Origin: CBDBKE01 sp965218055
Lineage (GTDB): Bacteria > Acidobacteriota > Terriglobia > JAJPHL01 > JAPKYU01
DNA: 64,000 bases
Assembly: GCA_965218055.1 (NCBI GenBank)
Contig: CBDCKA010000002.1
Span: 2,852,001-2,916,000, forward strand
Reading direction: 5' to 3'
Of the stretch, positions 34,712 to 43,498 are shown piece by piece. The notes below the pieces were generated by a model, which made no database searches, was not told the origin of the DNA, and saw only the letters and a program-made list of their open reading frames with translations. A program made the position numbers and the translations under genes. Each line of letters begins with the position of its first letter. The stretch's first letter is position 1.

Positions 34712-37273
34712 CTACTTCGCCGCGGCCACAATCGGGTTGTCTTTGGCGTCGGCCGGCCGGCCTAGATATTCTTTTGCGAATTTTCGAATCTCACCGCAGG
34801 CTTGGGTCATTTCACTTGGGCCAGGGGGCGTGTTGTCGTGGCACGCTGAATTAACAGTCTTCTTGAAGACCTCCAGCTTGCCAGGGTGAGAAGGACTCTT
34901 GTCGAGGAGCGGTTCGACGTGAGGGCATAGCCACTCCAGCGTCTTCCCCTCATAGTTGCTTAGTGTAGCGCTCTGGTCGCCCTTGGTGCGACTATTATTG
35001 ACGAGCATCTCTTTGCAGAACAACTCTCCTGCGTCACGAAGCTGGATTCCGCATTCCTTCCGAACTTTCGGATGACCACCCTTCGCTAGAGTCTTGGCGC
35101 GATTGATCTTTGCCATTAGGGTGCCACTCGTGTTCTCGATGATCGTGTCGGTCTGCGGCGAGTCGATATACAGCTGCGCGGTCGAGACACCAAGATGGCG
35201 ATATAGAATCTCAATGTTCTCCCATGCGGCATGATGCTGGGTCAGAACGATGACCTGAATCGGCAGGTGCAGAAGCGCCTCTATGACTGTGGACTCGAAG
35301 TGAACGCGGTAGTCGTTGTCGCTAGACAGAACGGGGTCGTCGAGAACGATGAAGCCGAAGCCTTCGTGCTGGGCGCGGGCGAGGAACAGCGCCAACCCGA
35401 GGCAATGAAGCTGGGACTGGCTGAAGATGGCAATGACGTCGCGCATCTTTGGCGCTGAGCGGTCTCGATTGGCAGAGAGTCCTGCTTTGAAATCAATCGT
35501 CCGTTTGGTGCCGCTGCGCGGCTGGACCGTAGAGAAGAACGTCGCCTCGTCCGGCCGCAGCCGCTCCCACCACGATTGAGTGGCGCCGCTATAGTCGACA
35601 AATTTATCGTTGAGAAGCGCTTCTTTGGCGGTGTCGATCTGCTTGAGGGCCTTCTCAAGCTCCTTCTGCACAGTAGCGCGGGCGCGGCACTCGATCAACC
35701 CCTTACGCAACGCGGCCGGGTCCCTGGCGATGTCGAGAAAATCCTGCCAGCCAGCGGTGTCGGACTGGACATCGATCACCGCCCCGAGCGCTGCGACGAG
35801 GGCGTCAGCCGGAATTGCATATGCCTCAACGGCCAGCCGAAGCGATTCGTGCATCGATGAAAGAGTCGCGAGGGCCGTGCGAAGCGCCAGCGGATCAAGG
35901 CCGGACAGCGAGGAAGTCTGTTTTGCGATTAGGGCCTTCGCCGCGGCGGCTTTGTGACGGGATGCGCGGGATGCGCGGATGAGCGTCCGGAGCGCGGTAA
36001 GCCAGGGGCGGATGAGGCCATCGGCCTGCTCGCCGAGCAATGTCTGGAGGCGCGCAACAGTGAATCCACCCGCGTGGCGTTGGCTGTGGGTCTGCCACAC
36101 GAAGCCCGGCAAAATGCCTATCGCGGCGGCGAGCAGTACGGTCGCCGAGACCGCTAGCTGGTCAAGGGTCGATCGCGCGGTAGCCTCGGCCACCTTGAAT
36201 CCTGCTGCATCTTCGACATGGGTGCGAATGGCAAGGATACGCGCTGCTGTCAGAGCGCCCGGTGTCTCGCACAGGGGACAATCGACAGCTCCGGTAGCTC
36301 CCACGATTCCGGGCAACTTAAGCGCTTCATCGAAGAGCGCAACAAGCTGGCGTGTTTCGTCGTCGATCTTGGCGCGTTCCAAAATGTACTTGTCCAGTGC
36401 CGCCCATGTAGAAGGCGCAGGTTCTCTCCAGGCCGTAAGAGGCGCGTATTTGAAGGTGCTCACAGGGAAGGTTTTGCTGCGGCGTTCGTTGAGAATTCTC
36501 TCAACGGCGGCGAGGCGCTCGACTGGCGTCGCCGGTGACTGCTCGCCAGCGGCGGCGATCAGCGCCTGTGCACCGGCGTCGAGCTTGGCTGTGAGAGACG
36601 CGAGGTCAAAAATCGTAGTGTTGAGTACCGAGAGGATCGGTATCAGAGCCGGTACGGTGAGAACCTTATCGAGCTTGACGAGCAATGGTTCCTGGGGTGG
36701 AGTGAGATCGCTGGACAGACTTGCAATGTCATTCCGGAGATCGTCAAGGTCTGTAACTTCCAGGAGAGCCTTGAAGTAGGTAGCCCGGTCCTGCGGCCGG
36801 ACTGAGAAGATATAGCTGAGCGTGTGCTGCGCAAGCACCGGGGCGGCAAGCGGGGGTTGCGACAACGAGATGCCGATCCCAGCCAGATCCTGGTCCGCGA
36901 CAGGCTTGCCGTTGATCTCAAGACGGGATTTGCAGTCCTGCTTCTTGGCATAGTCGGCAATCAGGACACGCTTGACCTGGTGCGAGGACCCGTCAGGCGC
37001 TGTAATGGTCGCGGCGACGTAGGCCTGCTGCCCAAGCGGCAGGTGCGCGTTCCTGAGAGCATTGGCGAATTCGTCCTGACTGCTGGCCATCAGTTCGCGG
37101 CGCGCGATGCGGCCGGTCAGGAGGAACTCGATGGCCTCGGCAAGGCTGGTCTTCCCTGTGCTGTTCGGTCCCCAGACAACCGCGATGTCAGACGGCAGGT
37201 TGAGCGTCTGCTTGGTAGCGCCGTAGGTGCGGAACCCTTTGACGGTGAGCGATCTAAGTCTTGTGGCCATCAA
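34712..37273 (-). CDS. SMC/RecF-like AAA ATPase with CPLC motif
   Basis: 853 residues. Walker A GPNSTGKTS (35-43), ABC signature-like FSQSQLHCLGLALFLA (617-632), Walker B FIVLDDPVLSSD (641-652) and H-loop VIVLTQHH (674-681), so the head domain is complete. The region between (about 200-590) is helical and carries CPLC at 332-335, placed like the zinc hook of Rad50 or RloC. Such ATPases act as DNA- or phage-sensing motors and need a partner effector. Here that is probably the nuclease at 37460, upstream in the same overlapping operon. Its start overlaps the 69-aa gene by 20 bases. It is not RloC: no anticodon-nuclease domain was seen. Confidence 0.8.
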   Translation of the reverse strand: MMATRLRSLTVKGFRTYGATKQTLNLPSDIAVVWGPNSTGKTSLAEAIEFLLTGRIARRELMASSQDEFANALRNAHLPLGQQAYVAATITAPDGSSHQVKRVLIADYAKKQDCKSRLEINGKPVADQDLAGIGISLSQPPLAAPVLAQHTLSYIFSVRPQDRATYFKALLEVTDLDDLRNDIASLSSDLTPPQEPLLVKLDKVLTVPALIPILSVLNTTIFDLASLTAKLDAGAQALIAAAGEQSPATPVERLAAVERILNERRSKTFPVSTFKYAPLTAWREPAPSTWAALDKYILERAKIDDETRQLVALFDEALKLPGIVGATGAVDCPLCETPGALTAARILAIRTHVEDAAGFKVAEATARSTLDQLAVSATVLLAAAIGILPGFVWQTHSQRHAGGFTVARLQTLLGEQADGLIRPWLTALRTLIRASRASRHKAAAAKALIAKQTSSLSGLDPLALRTALATLSSMHESLRLAVEAYAIPADALVAALGAVIDVQSDTAGWQDFLDIARDPAALRKGLIECRARATVQKELEKALKQIDTAKEALLNDKFVDYSGATQSWWERLRPDEATFFSTVQPRSGTKRTIDFKAGLSANRDRSAPKMRDVIAIFSQSQLHCLGLALFLARAQHEGFGFIVLDDPVLSSDNDYRVHFESTVIEALLHLPIQVIVLTQHHAAWENIEILYRHLGVSTAQLYIDSPQTDTIIENTSGTLMAKINRAKTLAKGGHPKVRKECGIQLRDAGELFCKEMLVNNSRTKGDQSATLSNYEGKTLEWLCPHVEPLLDKSPSHPGKLEVFKKTVNSACHDNTPPGPSEMTQACGEIRKFAKEYLGRPADAKDNPIVAAAK

Positions 37274-37463
37274 GGCTCCCCTTCGCCTGCGCGAGACGTG
37301 CCAGCAAAACAGCCCTGGCCGAATCGGTCGGCGTTGCAGCGCCGCCCGCGTTTGCGTGTGCTTCGACCAGTTGCCGCGCGAGCGAATCGGTCCTGAGATG
37401 ATTCAGAAGGCGGGCAACATTAGTCTGGGGTTTTGGAGCACTCGGCTGTGGTTTATCTGTCAT
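37254..37463 (-). CDS. Small protein of the nuclease-ATPase operon
   Basis: 69 residues. A Pro-rich start (MTDKPQPSAPKPQTN) precedes a helical part (VARLLNHLRTDSLARQLVEA, SARAVLLARLAQAKGSL). Its ATG overlaps the nuclease stop (ATGA, 37463-37460) and its 3' end overlaps the ATPase start by 20 bases, so coupling is tight. No family recognised. A linker or adaptor between nuclease and ATPase is a guess from position and size. Confidence 0.7.
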   Translation of the reverse strand: MTDKPQPSAPKPQTNVARLLNHLRTDSLARQLVEAHANAGGAATPTDSARAVLLARLAQAKGSLDGHKT

Positions 37464-39010
37464 GCTGATTCATCACCTAATGGAAAGCTCAGGAGGTACT
37501 GCTCCCTCAAAACATCTAGAATTCGTTGCGAAGTCTGTCTCTTCGCGTACTCAAAAACCGCCGCGCCATCCTTGTAAGATAACGCGTATTTGGTGATCTG
37601 ATTCTTCCTCTTATCCAGTAGTATCCGCGCTTCCGGATGAAACCGACCCGATGTCCAGAATGCAAACGTCAATTCACGGTTACCTAGATCCCTCCGTGCC
37701 TTCAGAATCCAGTTCCTAGTTCGCGGAATCGTTTTCCTCAGCCAATCCTCAATATCTTGCCGGTAGATCAGTTTGTCGGGTGCGATCCCCTTACACTCAT
37801 AGGCATTTATCTTTCGAGAATTGCCAACCAGTAAGACGTCGATCTCGACATCGTTGCCGCTCGATGGATCGGTAACTACTTTACCAATGTCAATGGACCC
37901 TCCCTCCAAGCTCTTTACACAGTGGGCCACTATCATCTCAAACAACGGTCCTCTGAGGTTGCCCGCAGCACCTTCGATCTTGCTTAAGCCACTGAATATC
38001 TTGTAGACGATATCAGGGTCTTTAGATATCGCTGCACCCGCATTCTTCAAGGTCTGGATAAGAGCATTGAGTGCTTCGGCGACTTGTGTGCCCAGTAGCG
38101 TTTCAAGACTTGCGAAGACTAGACCGTTCCGCCGACCGGCAGCCCAAGCATCCTGGGCGAAACGGTTGGAGACGAATAGGCTGAGAAACGGCCGCGTGTT
38201 CTTTTGGCTTCGCATCATCTGAACTTTGCTGAGGAAATATGCAACGCCATCCAAGGTGACTTCTTCATCCGAGATTAAGACATCGGCAACAATAAAGCCA
38301 GGTAGGGGCTTACCGTCATGAAATGCTACGAGTGGATGGACATAGCTAGGACCGACAAGATCCCATGCGAATTGGCCGAATCTAGGTATCTTGTTCCCAT
38401 CACGAATCGCTACTGCGTCGTAGCTCACCAACCCGATGCGACGTACCCATTCTCTCACTCCGGTTAGCACGATATCCTCTGCTAGGAGTCTCGCTTTTAT
38501 TGAAGGGAGTTGGTCAGGTTGGGGAAGTCTAAGCGCTGGAAGTGTTATAGAGCGACCGAGGCCTCCCACTGCAGTTTCCGCCACCAAGCCGATATCCGTA
38601 AGATGTTTCAATATGATGCCAGTGCTGATCTGTCCTTTTAGCGGTAAGCTCGGCCGACCGCTGACGATGCAGAACCGATCCGCCGGAACTACGCCTCCCC
38701 GCTCCATCAAGCTCGACAGCGCCATCCAGTAGGATGATTTCTCTCGCCGCAGATTTTTCACCAGGTTTTCCCAGAACTCTTCTGAACCGAACTGATCTTG
38801 GAGATACAGGAATCTCGCGTTGTGAGGGAACCTGATTCCTTTCAGGCGTCGGACTTCTGCGACAGACCGTCGGATTAGTTGCCGTGCGTTATCAGCAGAG
38901 ACTCCACGGCTCCGGAGTATCTCAGCTAGGGAAGACGACAGCGTTGGCCCGCTGATTCGCAGAATTTGGCCAACGGAGGGCCGCGCCGAGCTCTCTTGAA
39001 ATCCTGTCAC
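37460..39010 (-). CDS. PD-(D/E)xK nuclease-like protein of the ATPase operon
   Basis: 516 residues, GTG start at 39010. The C-terminal third has a restriction-endonuclease-like active site: Glu358 in GPLFEMIVAHCV, Asp391 in GNDVEIDVLLV and E405-C-K407 in INAYECKGI, in the right order and spacing. The N-terminal part (about 1-160) looks like winged helices (ARQLIRRSVAEVRRLKGIRF; STGIILKHLTDIGLVAETAV). The middle (200-320) is unassigned. First gene of a three-gene overlapping operon with a 69-aa protein and an SMC-like ATPase. More AT-rich than the chromosome core. A phage or plasmid defence effector is inferred; no known system was matched. Confidence 0.75.
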   Translation of the reverse strand: MTGFQESSARPSVGQILRISGPTLSSSLAEILRSRGVSADNARQLIRRSVAEVRRLKGIRFPHNARFLYLQDQFGSEEFWENLVKNLRREKSSYWMALSSLMERGGVVPADRFCIVSGRPSLPLKGQISTGIILKHLTDIGLVAETAVGGLGRSITLPALRLPQPDQLPSIKARLLAEDIVLTGVREWVRRIGLVSYDAVAIRDGNKIPRFGQFAWDLVGPSYVHPLVAFHDGKPLPGFIVADVLISDEEVTLDGVAYFLSKVQMMRSQKNTRPFLSLFVSNRFAQDAWAAGRRNGLVFASLETLLGTQVAEALNALIQTLKNAGAAISKDPDIVYKIFSGLSKIEGAAGNLRGPLFEMIVAHCVKSLEGGSIDIGKVVTDPSSGNDVEIDVLLVGNSRKINAYECKGIAPDKLIYRQDIEDWLRKTIPRTRNWILKARRDLGNRELTFAFWTSGRFHPEARILLDKRKNQITKYALSYKDGAAVFEYAKRQTSQRILDVLREQYLLSFPLGDESA

Positions 39011-39090
39011 ACTACTCTATGTATAAAAAACAACTACCTCAAGCTAACAACCTAATTGTTTGATTAATGGTTTCAGTTAGTTATGAGCAT

Positions 39091-39103
39091 GTTTGTCACA
39101 AAC
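39091..39103. promoter_or_regulatory. Palindrome upstream of the nuclease-ATPase operon
   Basis: GTTTGT-C-ACAAAC, a perfect 6-bp inverted repeat with one central base, about 80 bases before the GTG start in an AT-rich stretch. It may be an operator. No regulator gene is adjacent. Confidence 0.3.
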
Positions 39104-39287
39104 TCGTCACGAACTGCAAAGAACGGACCCCATACGGCGCCACTCGGCCGTCCCTCTTCGGCAACGTCATAGGCTTCGAACGACAGCTCCGCAACATGGA
39201 ACAGAAAGAATTTACGTCAAAGATGTGAGGTGGCCCCGGTCAGTCGGGCAGCTTGGCGGTTTGTTTAAGGTATATTCCGATTGTCAC

Positions 39288-40223
39288 TCATACCGCCAAA
39301 ATCTCCTTGGATAGATCTTCCTGTCGCTGTTGCTGCGCCTGTGGGTATGTGGGCAAGGCGCGTAGCGGCTTGTCCATCATACCCACAAGCGGGTCGCCGC
39401 GGTAGGCCTCGGCCGGGGTTTTCCCATCGAGCGCCGAGTGTGGCCTTTCGGTGTTGTAGAAGCCGATCCACTCGTCGATGAGGCGCCGAGCCTCGAAGCC
39501 GTCGGTAAGCTCGTGCAGATAGACAGCCGCGTATTTGAGCGAGCGCCACAGCCGCTCGATGAAGATGTTGTCCAGGCAACGGCCCCTGCCGTCCATCGAA
39601 ATACGGACACCGGCCGCCTGCAAGCGCCCGCTGAAGGCGAAGCCGGTGAACTGGCCGCCTTGATCGGTGTTGAAAACCTCCGGCTGGCCATGGCGGGTCA
39701 GCGCCTCATCGAGTGCCTCGACGCAAAAGCCCGCGTCCAGGGTGTTCGACAACCGCCAGGCCAGCACATGCCGACTCGCCCAATCCATGATCGCCACCAG
39801 GTAAAGGAAGCCGCGGCGCACCGCGATGTAGGTGATGTCGGCGCACCAGACCTGATTGGATCGGTTGATCGACATGCCCTTGAGCAGATAGGGGTAGACC
39901 CGCTGCTCGGGATGCGGATCGCTGGTGCGTGGCGCCCGGTAGATCGCCTGAAGCCCCATCAGGCGCATCAGACGACTGGCCCGGCGACGGCCGATGCGCA
40001 CCCCCTCAAGGCGCAGATGACGAACCATCTGACGGGCGCCGTAGAACGGATGCTTCAGGAATAACTCATCGATGCGCCGCATCAGCGCAAGGCTCTCCGC
40101 GCTTTCGCCCTTGGGCGTGTAATAGAGCCAGGATCGCCCGATCGATAGCAAACGGCATTGACGACTCAAGCTCAGTCCCGGGTGAGGGCGCCTCACCATC
40201 ACCCGCCGCTCGGCCCGGCTCAT
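39288..40223 (-). CDS. IS3 transposase OrfB
   Basis: 311 residues. Pre-domain (HPFYGARQMVRHLRLEGVRI), rve integrase core with Asp in WCADITYIAV, Asp in FNTDQGGQFTG and Glu in CLDNIFIERLWRSLKY, and an ending FYNTERPHSALDGKTPAEAY. Its ATG overlaps the orfA stop (ATGA). Made mainly as OrfAB by -1 slippage at T-TTT-TTC (about 40247-40241). Appears intact. Confidence 0.9.
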   Translation of the reverse strand: MSRAERRVMVRRPHPGLSLSRQCRLLSIGRSWLYYTPKGESAESLALMRRIDELFLKHPFYGARQMVRHLRLEGVRIGRRRASRLMRLMGLQAIYRAPRTSDPHPEQRVYPYLLKGMSINRSNQVWCADITYIAVRRGFLYLVAIMDWASRHVLAWRLSNTLDAGFCVEALDEALTRHGQPEVFNTDQGGQFTGFAFSGRLQAAGVRISMDGRGRCLDNIFIERLWRSLKYAAVYLHELTDGFEARRLIDEWIGFYNTERPHSALDGKTPAEAYRGDPLVGMMDKPLRALPTYPQAQQQRQEDLSKEILAV

Positions 40224-40501
40224 CGACCGGACCCTGTGGAGAAAAAATCCCGTTCAACCGTCAATTCGCCGATCTTAGCGTGAAGCTCACGGACCTCGCT
40301 TTCATGATCTCGCCGGCCGCGATCCACACTGTTCGAGAACACCTCGCCAAGCCCTTCGATCGCTTGGCGCTTCCATGTGCTCACCTGGTTCGGATGCACC
40401 TGGTGCTTCGAGGCAATCTCCTGCAGCGTCCGGTCGCCCCGTAGCGCTTCCAGTGCCACCTTCGCTTTCAAATCACCAGAAAACCTGCGTCTCCTCCTCA
40501 T
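40220..40501 (-). CDS. IS3 OrfA
   Basis: 93 residues. HTH_Tnp_1 fold (RRRFSGDLKAKVALEALRGD; IASKHQVHPNQVSTWKRQ) with a C-terminal helix (HESEVRELHAKIGELTVERD). Ends in the TTTTTTC slippery run that joins it to OrfB. Confidence 0.9.
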   Translation of the reverse strand: MRRRRRFSGDLKAKVALEALRGDRTLQEIASKHQVHPNQVSTWKRQAIEGLGEVFSNSVDRGRRDHESEVRELHAKIGELTVERDFFSTGSGR

Positions 40502-40514
40502 TGCATATCCCTCC

Positions 40515-41321
40515 TCAGTCGGTGGAATACACCTTAAACGTCTGTCCGATTTTCCGGGGCCGCCACTGTTCCACCACCACCTGTGCCTCCTTCAAGGAGT
40601 AAAAGATCTCTCCATTCAGGCATTCATCCCGCAGCTTCCCATTGAAACTCTCACAGTATCCGTTCTCCCAAGGGCTGCCCGGTTCGATGTACAGCGTCGC
40701 GGTCCCTAGTTTCGCCAGCCACTGGTGCAGCTGTTGGGCAATGAACTCGGGCCCGTTATCAGAGCGAAGGTGCTCTGGAATGCCCTTCCACAGCATCACC
40801 TCCGACAACGTCTCGATGACCTCCTGGGTGCCAATCCTTCGCTCTACCCGGATCGCCAGGCATTCTCGCGTGTATTCATCGATCAGCGTCAATAACCGCA
40901 ACGTTTTCCCCTCATGCGTTCTGGCACTCACGAAGTCATAGCTCCAAACATGATTCGGTCGTTCCGGCCGCAGCCGCACACAGGAACCGTCATTCAGCCA
41001 CAATCGTCCCCGGGGTCTTTGCTTTTGCGGCACTTTCAGCCCCTCCCGCCGCCAGATCCGCTGCACCCGATCCTTGCCCACTGGCCAGCCTGCACCCCGC
41101 AGCAGTGCCGCGATCCTCCGGTAGCCGTAGCGCCCGTACTGCGTCGCCAGGGCAACGATCGCTCGGGTGAGGCCATCTTCGTCCAGCACAGGATTCGGCT
41201 CGTATCGTTGTGTCCCTCGCCATTGCCCCAGCAGCCGGCAGCCATGCCGTTCCGACAACCCGTGTTGCTCCCGCGCACGCTCTACCGCACAACGCCGCCG
41301 CTCAGGGCTTACAAGTTTCCC
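40515..41321 (-). pseudogene. IS3 (IS407-like) OrfB, C-terminus cut by a second IS
   Basis: From the slippery site GGGAAAC (about 41321-41315) the -1 frame reads KLVSPERRRCAVERAREQHG, YGRYGYRRIAALLRGAGWPV, and the rve core (VWSYDFVSARTHEGK; LRSDNGPEF; SPWENGYCESFNGKLRDE). At VVVEQWRP it runs into the end of the neighbouring IS (RKIGQTFKVYSTD), losing the YNxxRPHSSLGY tail. The DDE residues remain but the element has lost one end. Confidence 0.85.
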
Positions 41322-41587
41322 TGCGCCACATCCCGCAAAACCTGCTTCTCCAGGGAAAGCTCGGCCACCAACCGCTTGAGCCGAGAGTTCTCCTTCTCGA
41401 GTTCCTTCAGCCGCTTCGCTTGGTCTAGCTTCAGCCCGCCGTATTCCTTCCGCCACCGGTAGTAGGTCTGCGTGTGGATCTCCGCTTCCTTGCAGGCTTG
41501 CGGCGTGGTCTTCCCGTTCGCCATCTGCACCTCAATCTGCCGTAGGATCGTTACGATCTGCTCTGGTTTGTAATTCCGGGTTGGCAT
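41309..41587 (-). CDS. IS3 (IS407-like) OrfA
   Basis: 92 residues. HTH (PEQIVTILRQIEVQMANGKT; CKEAEIHTQTYYRWRKEYGG) and leucine zipper (RLKELEKENSRLKRLVAELS). It stops just after GGGAAAC, a textbook -1 frameshift heptamer. The element's intact right end, TGACCGGCCCTTTTTGTACC read inward on the minus strand, lies at about 41649. Confidence 0.88.
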   Translation of the reverse strand: MPTRNYKPEQIVTILRQIEVQMANGKTTPQACKEAEIHTQTYYRWRKEYGGLKLDQAKRLKELEKENSRLKRLVAELSLEKQVLRDVAQGNL

Positions 41588-41649
41588 GACCTGACTTCCT
41601 CCTCAAGTGGATTCTCTCTCTTTCCACTTGGTACAAAAAGGGCCGGTCA

Positions 41650-42092
41650 CGTCAATGGGAGCAAGCGCTCAGCTGTGATCAATCGCCGCGTCGCGATATT
41701 CCTTTTGTTTCGCGTGCTCAGTTCGACGTAGAGTCACTGTACCTGTTTTGTACCTGGACCGCGGCGTTTGAGCGTTTCTCGCGAATCTGGCGTTTCGGTT
41801 TTCCTAAAGCATTAAGGAATATGAACTTATGGGCGGATCGACTCCCTGCGCCTCCACCACTGCCACTGTATGAGGAGTGTTTCCGCTGTGCCAGCATCGT
41901 CCACGGTAGCGTGCGGCTCAGCGCCGGCCGCCGAGCAGGCCCGCACGTCAGAGGAAGTACAAGCTTAAAGGTCTCCTGTGTCGAACATGGCGGAATAATC
42001 CTCGGTGACTGCGGCCTGCGGTAGCTTGAGGCCGCCCGAACTGAGGTTAGCGAACTGGAGGCTGCGGGGTCAATTGGACTGCATCACGAGGC
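41650..42092. other. Intergenic stretch, no gene recognised
   Basis: About 440 bases between the IS3 remnant and a ParA relic. No frame has domain-like sequence. The words GTACCTGTTTTGTACCTGGA near 41740 form a small direct repeat of GTACCTG, of unknown meaning. Confidence 0.5.
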
Positions 42093-42354
42093 TTACCGCT
42101 GACGTTCCTCAAGCAGCAGGCCAGCGACTACAACCCCACGCGCCAGGAGGGCGGGTAGTTGAGCCGCGTACCCCGAGATGACAGCGGGGGGTATCGGCGA
42201 CGCGGAGATTGGCCCACGCCGAAGCCGAACCCTGTGGGTCGAGGCCCACCAGCGCGGTGGCGAGACCCTTCCGCTCGCCAGCGACGGCAAGGCCGCACGC
42301 GAGCGTTGTCTTCCATGCTCCGCCCTTCCGACTGATAACTGCGACCGTGAACAT
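42093..42354 (-). pseudogene. ParA-family ATPase fragment, frameshifted
   Basis: ATG 42354 starts MFTVAVISRKGGAWKTTLAC, a deviant Walker A (KGGxGKTT with Trp for Gly), then LATALVGLDPQGSASAWANL (Walker A'). At a run of six C's (about 42187-42192) the frame shifts: the next frame continues PAVISGYAAQLPALLARG, as in ParA. It ends soon after, with no Walker B. Together with the RepA fragment at 15640, it indicates plasmid-derived DNA. Confidence 0.75.
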
Positions 42355-42429
42355 GGCTATTTAGTCCATCATAATTAGACGGGATATATAGCTGGACAGG
42401 CTAGGCAGCAGAGAACAACCCAGCGAACT

Positions 42430-42837
42430 TTACGGAACAACCTCAAAGCCCATCTGCCGGAAGTGATGGTCTAATGTCAATACCCGGAGAATTCGCAGTT
42501 CTTGCATGAGAACAAAGCTACAGGAGTCGGTAAAAGAAAAGTCTTTGTCCCGATAGCGGAAAAAGAGCGCCCGTGCCCGTTCTACTCGCGCTTCGTCAAT
42601 GGGCTCAATGCGCAGTCGAGTTGAGCCATCGATTTGAAGCCACCACGCTTCAGCGGCATCAAGACCGAGGCGGAAGCGGAGAGTAGTCAGAGTTTCGTCG
42701 ATCACATAGTCGGTTGTCGTCAACAAACCGCCAGCCGACAACCATTGATCCCGGGATTCCCGCACGAGTGGGCTTGCGGCGTCGGCACTGTCAGCGGCCG
42801 CAACCCACGCGGCCGTGTCCACAAACATCAGCTTCAC
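42430..42837 (-). CDS. vapC: PIN-domain toxin (VapC-like)
   Basis: 135 residues. The PIN acidic residues are visible: Asp in MFVDTAAWVAA, Glu/Asp in TTDYVIDETLTTLRFR and Asp in DKDFSFTDSCSFVLM, with a final Asp in VLTLDHHFRQMGFEVV. Ribonuclease activity is expected. Its ATG overlaps the antitoxin stop (ATGA), so the pair is coupled. Intact. Confidence 0.88.
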   Translation of the reverse strand: MKLMFVDTAAWVAAADSADAASPLVRESRDQWLSAGGLLTTTDYVIDETLTTLRFRLGLDAAEAWWLQIDGSTRLRIEPIDEARVERARALFFRYRDKDFSFTDSCSFVLMQELRILRVLTLDHHFRQMGFEVVP

Positions 42838-43079
42838 CGATATAGCACCTCATCATGGCGCGCGGCAGCGTCCCCCGATTCGGATGAACCAACTGGTGTG
42901 GCCTGGTACAGCGGATCCGATTCCAGTGGCGTGCGTTCAATCGGGGGACTGCCTACTGGTACGATGTCGAAAGCCGGGCGACTTCGATAAATAACGGTAA
43001 ATCGCCCTCCGTGTTTCACTTTCTCGACAACATCCTGCAGTCGCTCTCGGAGCTGTTTGGCGCTGATCATCTCAGGCAT
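42834..43079 (-). CDS. Phd/YefM-like antitoxin
   Basis: 81 residues from ATG 43079, chosen because AGGAGG lies 7 bases upstream; ATG 43103 would add 8 unlikely residues. MPEMISAKQLRERLQDVVEK leads into RFTVIYRSRPAFDIVPVG, the Phd/YefM DNA-binding fold, and a flexible toxin-binding tail. Partner of the PIN toxin that follows. Confidence 0.85.
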   Translation of the reverse strand: MPEMISAKQLRERLQDVVEKVKHGGRFTVIYRSRPAFDIVPVGSPPIERTPLESDPLYQATPVGSSESGDAAARHDEVLYR

Positions 43080-43103
43080 CGGAGTGCCTCCTGTTAAGTT
43101 CAA

Positions 43104-43331
43104 CTCAAGATAACCTATTATCGAAATCGTGGCAAGTACCTTGCATCGCCTAGCGAAAGTCGGGGCTGAGAACTCGCCCAGTCGCCTTTGGTGTCAGTGT
43201 CGGTGTCGGTGTAAACAGAGGCTCCGGGCTGCAGATTGGAGGACGGAGAGCGAGCTTTGGGAGCAGGTGGATGCCATCAAGCGCTGGTATCGTAACGACT
43301 GGATCGCGCTCGACAACAAGCTGCGCAGCCA
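43104..43331. other. Short stretch before repeat B
   Basis: A plus-strand fragment encodes RTESELWEQVDAIKRWYRND, then a stop at the repeat border. It looks like a worn coding remnant cut by the repeat, but was not identified. Confidence 0.35.
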
Positions 43332-43498
43332 GTAGAGTGTGGCCGTGGCAGCAACTACCGTCAAGAAACCGTCAGAAAACACGCCCATCAAGCGGGCTAG
43401 GCCGTAGGCGTTGCGAGCGAAAGCAGACGCCCAAAAACCGTGTAATAGCAACGAAAGGAAGGAGTTGGGAGAAAACCGTGGAAGCCGCCTGCCTGCTT
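43332..43498. repeat. 165-bp direct repeat, copy B
   Basis: Same orientation and roughly 85 percent identity to 32641-32805. It provides the foreign C-terminal codons of the PPOX gene. With copy A it brackets 10.7 kb carrying the PLD gene, the nuclease-ATPase operon, two IS3 elements, the ParA relic and the PIN toxin pair. Confidence 0.75.

Larger units (their letters stand above)
39231..40561 (-). mobile_element. IS3-family insertion sequence inserted in another IS3
   Basis: About 1.33 kb. The ends share GGCCCCGG...TCGG(A/G)CAG...TTTAAGGTxTATTCC in inverted orientation (39231 on; reverse complement ending 40561). The right end lies inside orfB of the second IS3 element, whose remaining 3' part is not found on the left side, so the insertion was followed by deletion. 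No target duplication is visible. Confidence 0.8.

Noticed and set aside
34712..39010. Assigning the ATPase operon to Lamassu/DdmABC or RloC
   Set aside because: The 69-aa middle protein is far shorter than LmuC/DdmB, the nuclease architecture differs, and no anticodon-nuclease domain is fused to the ATPase.
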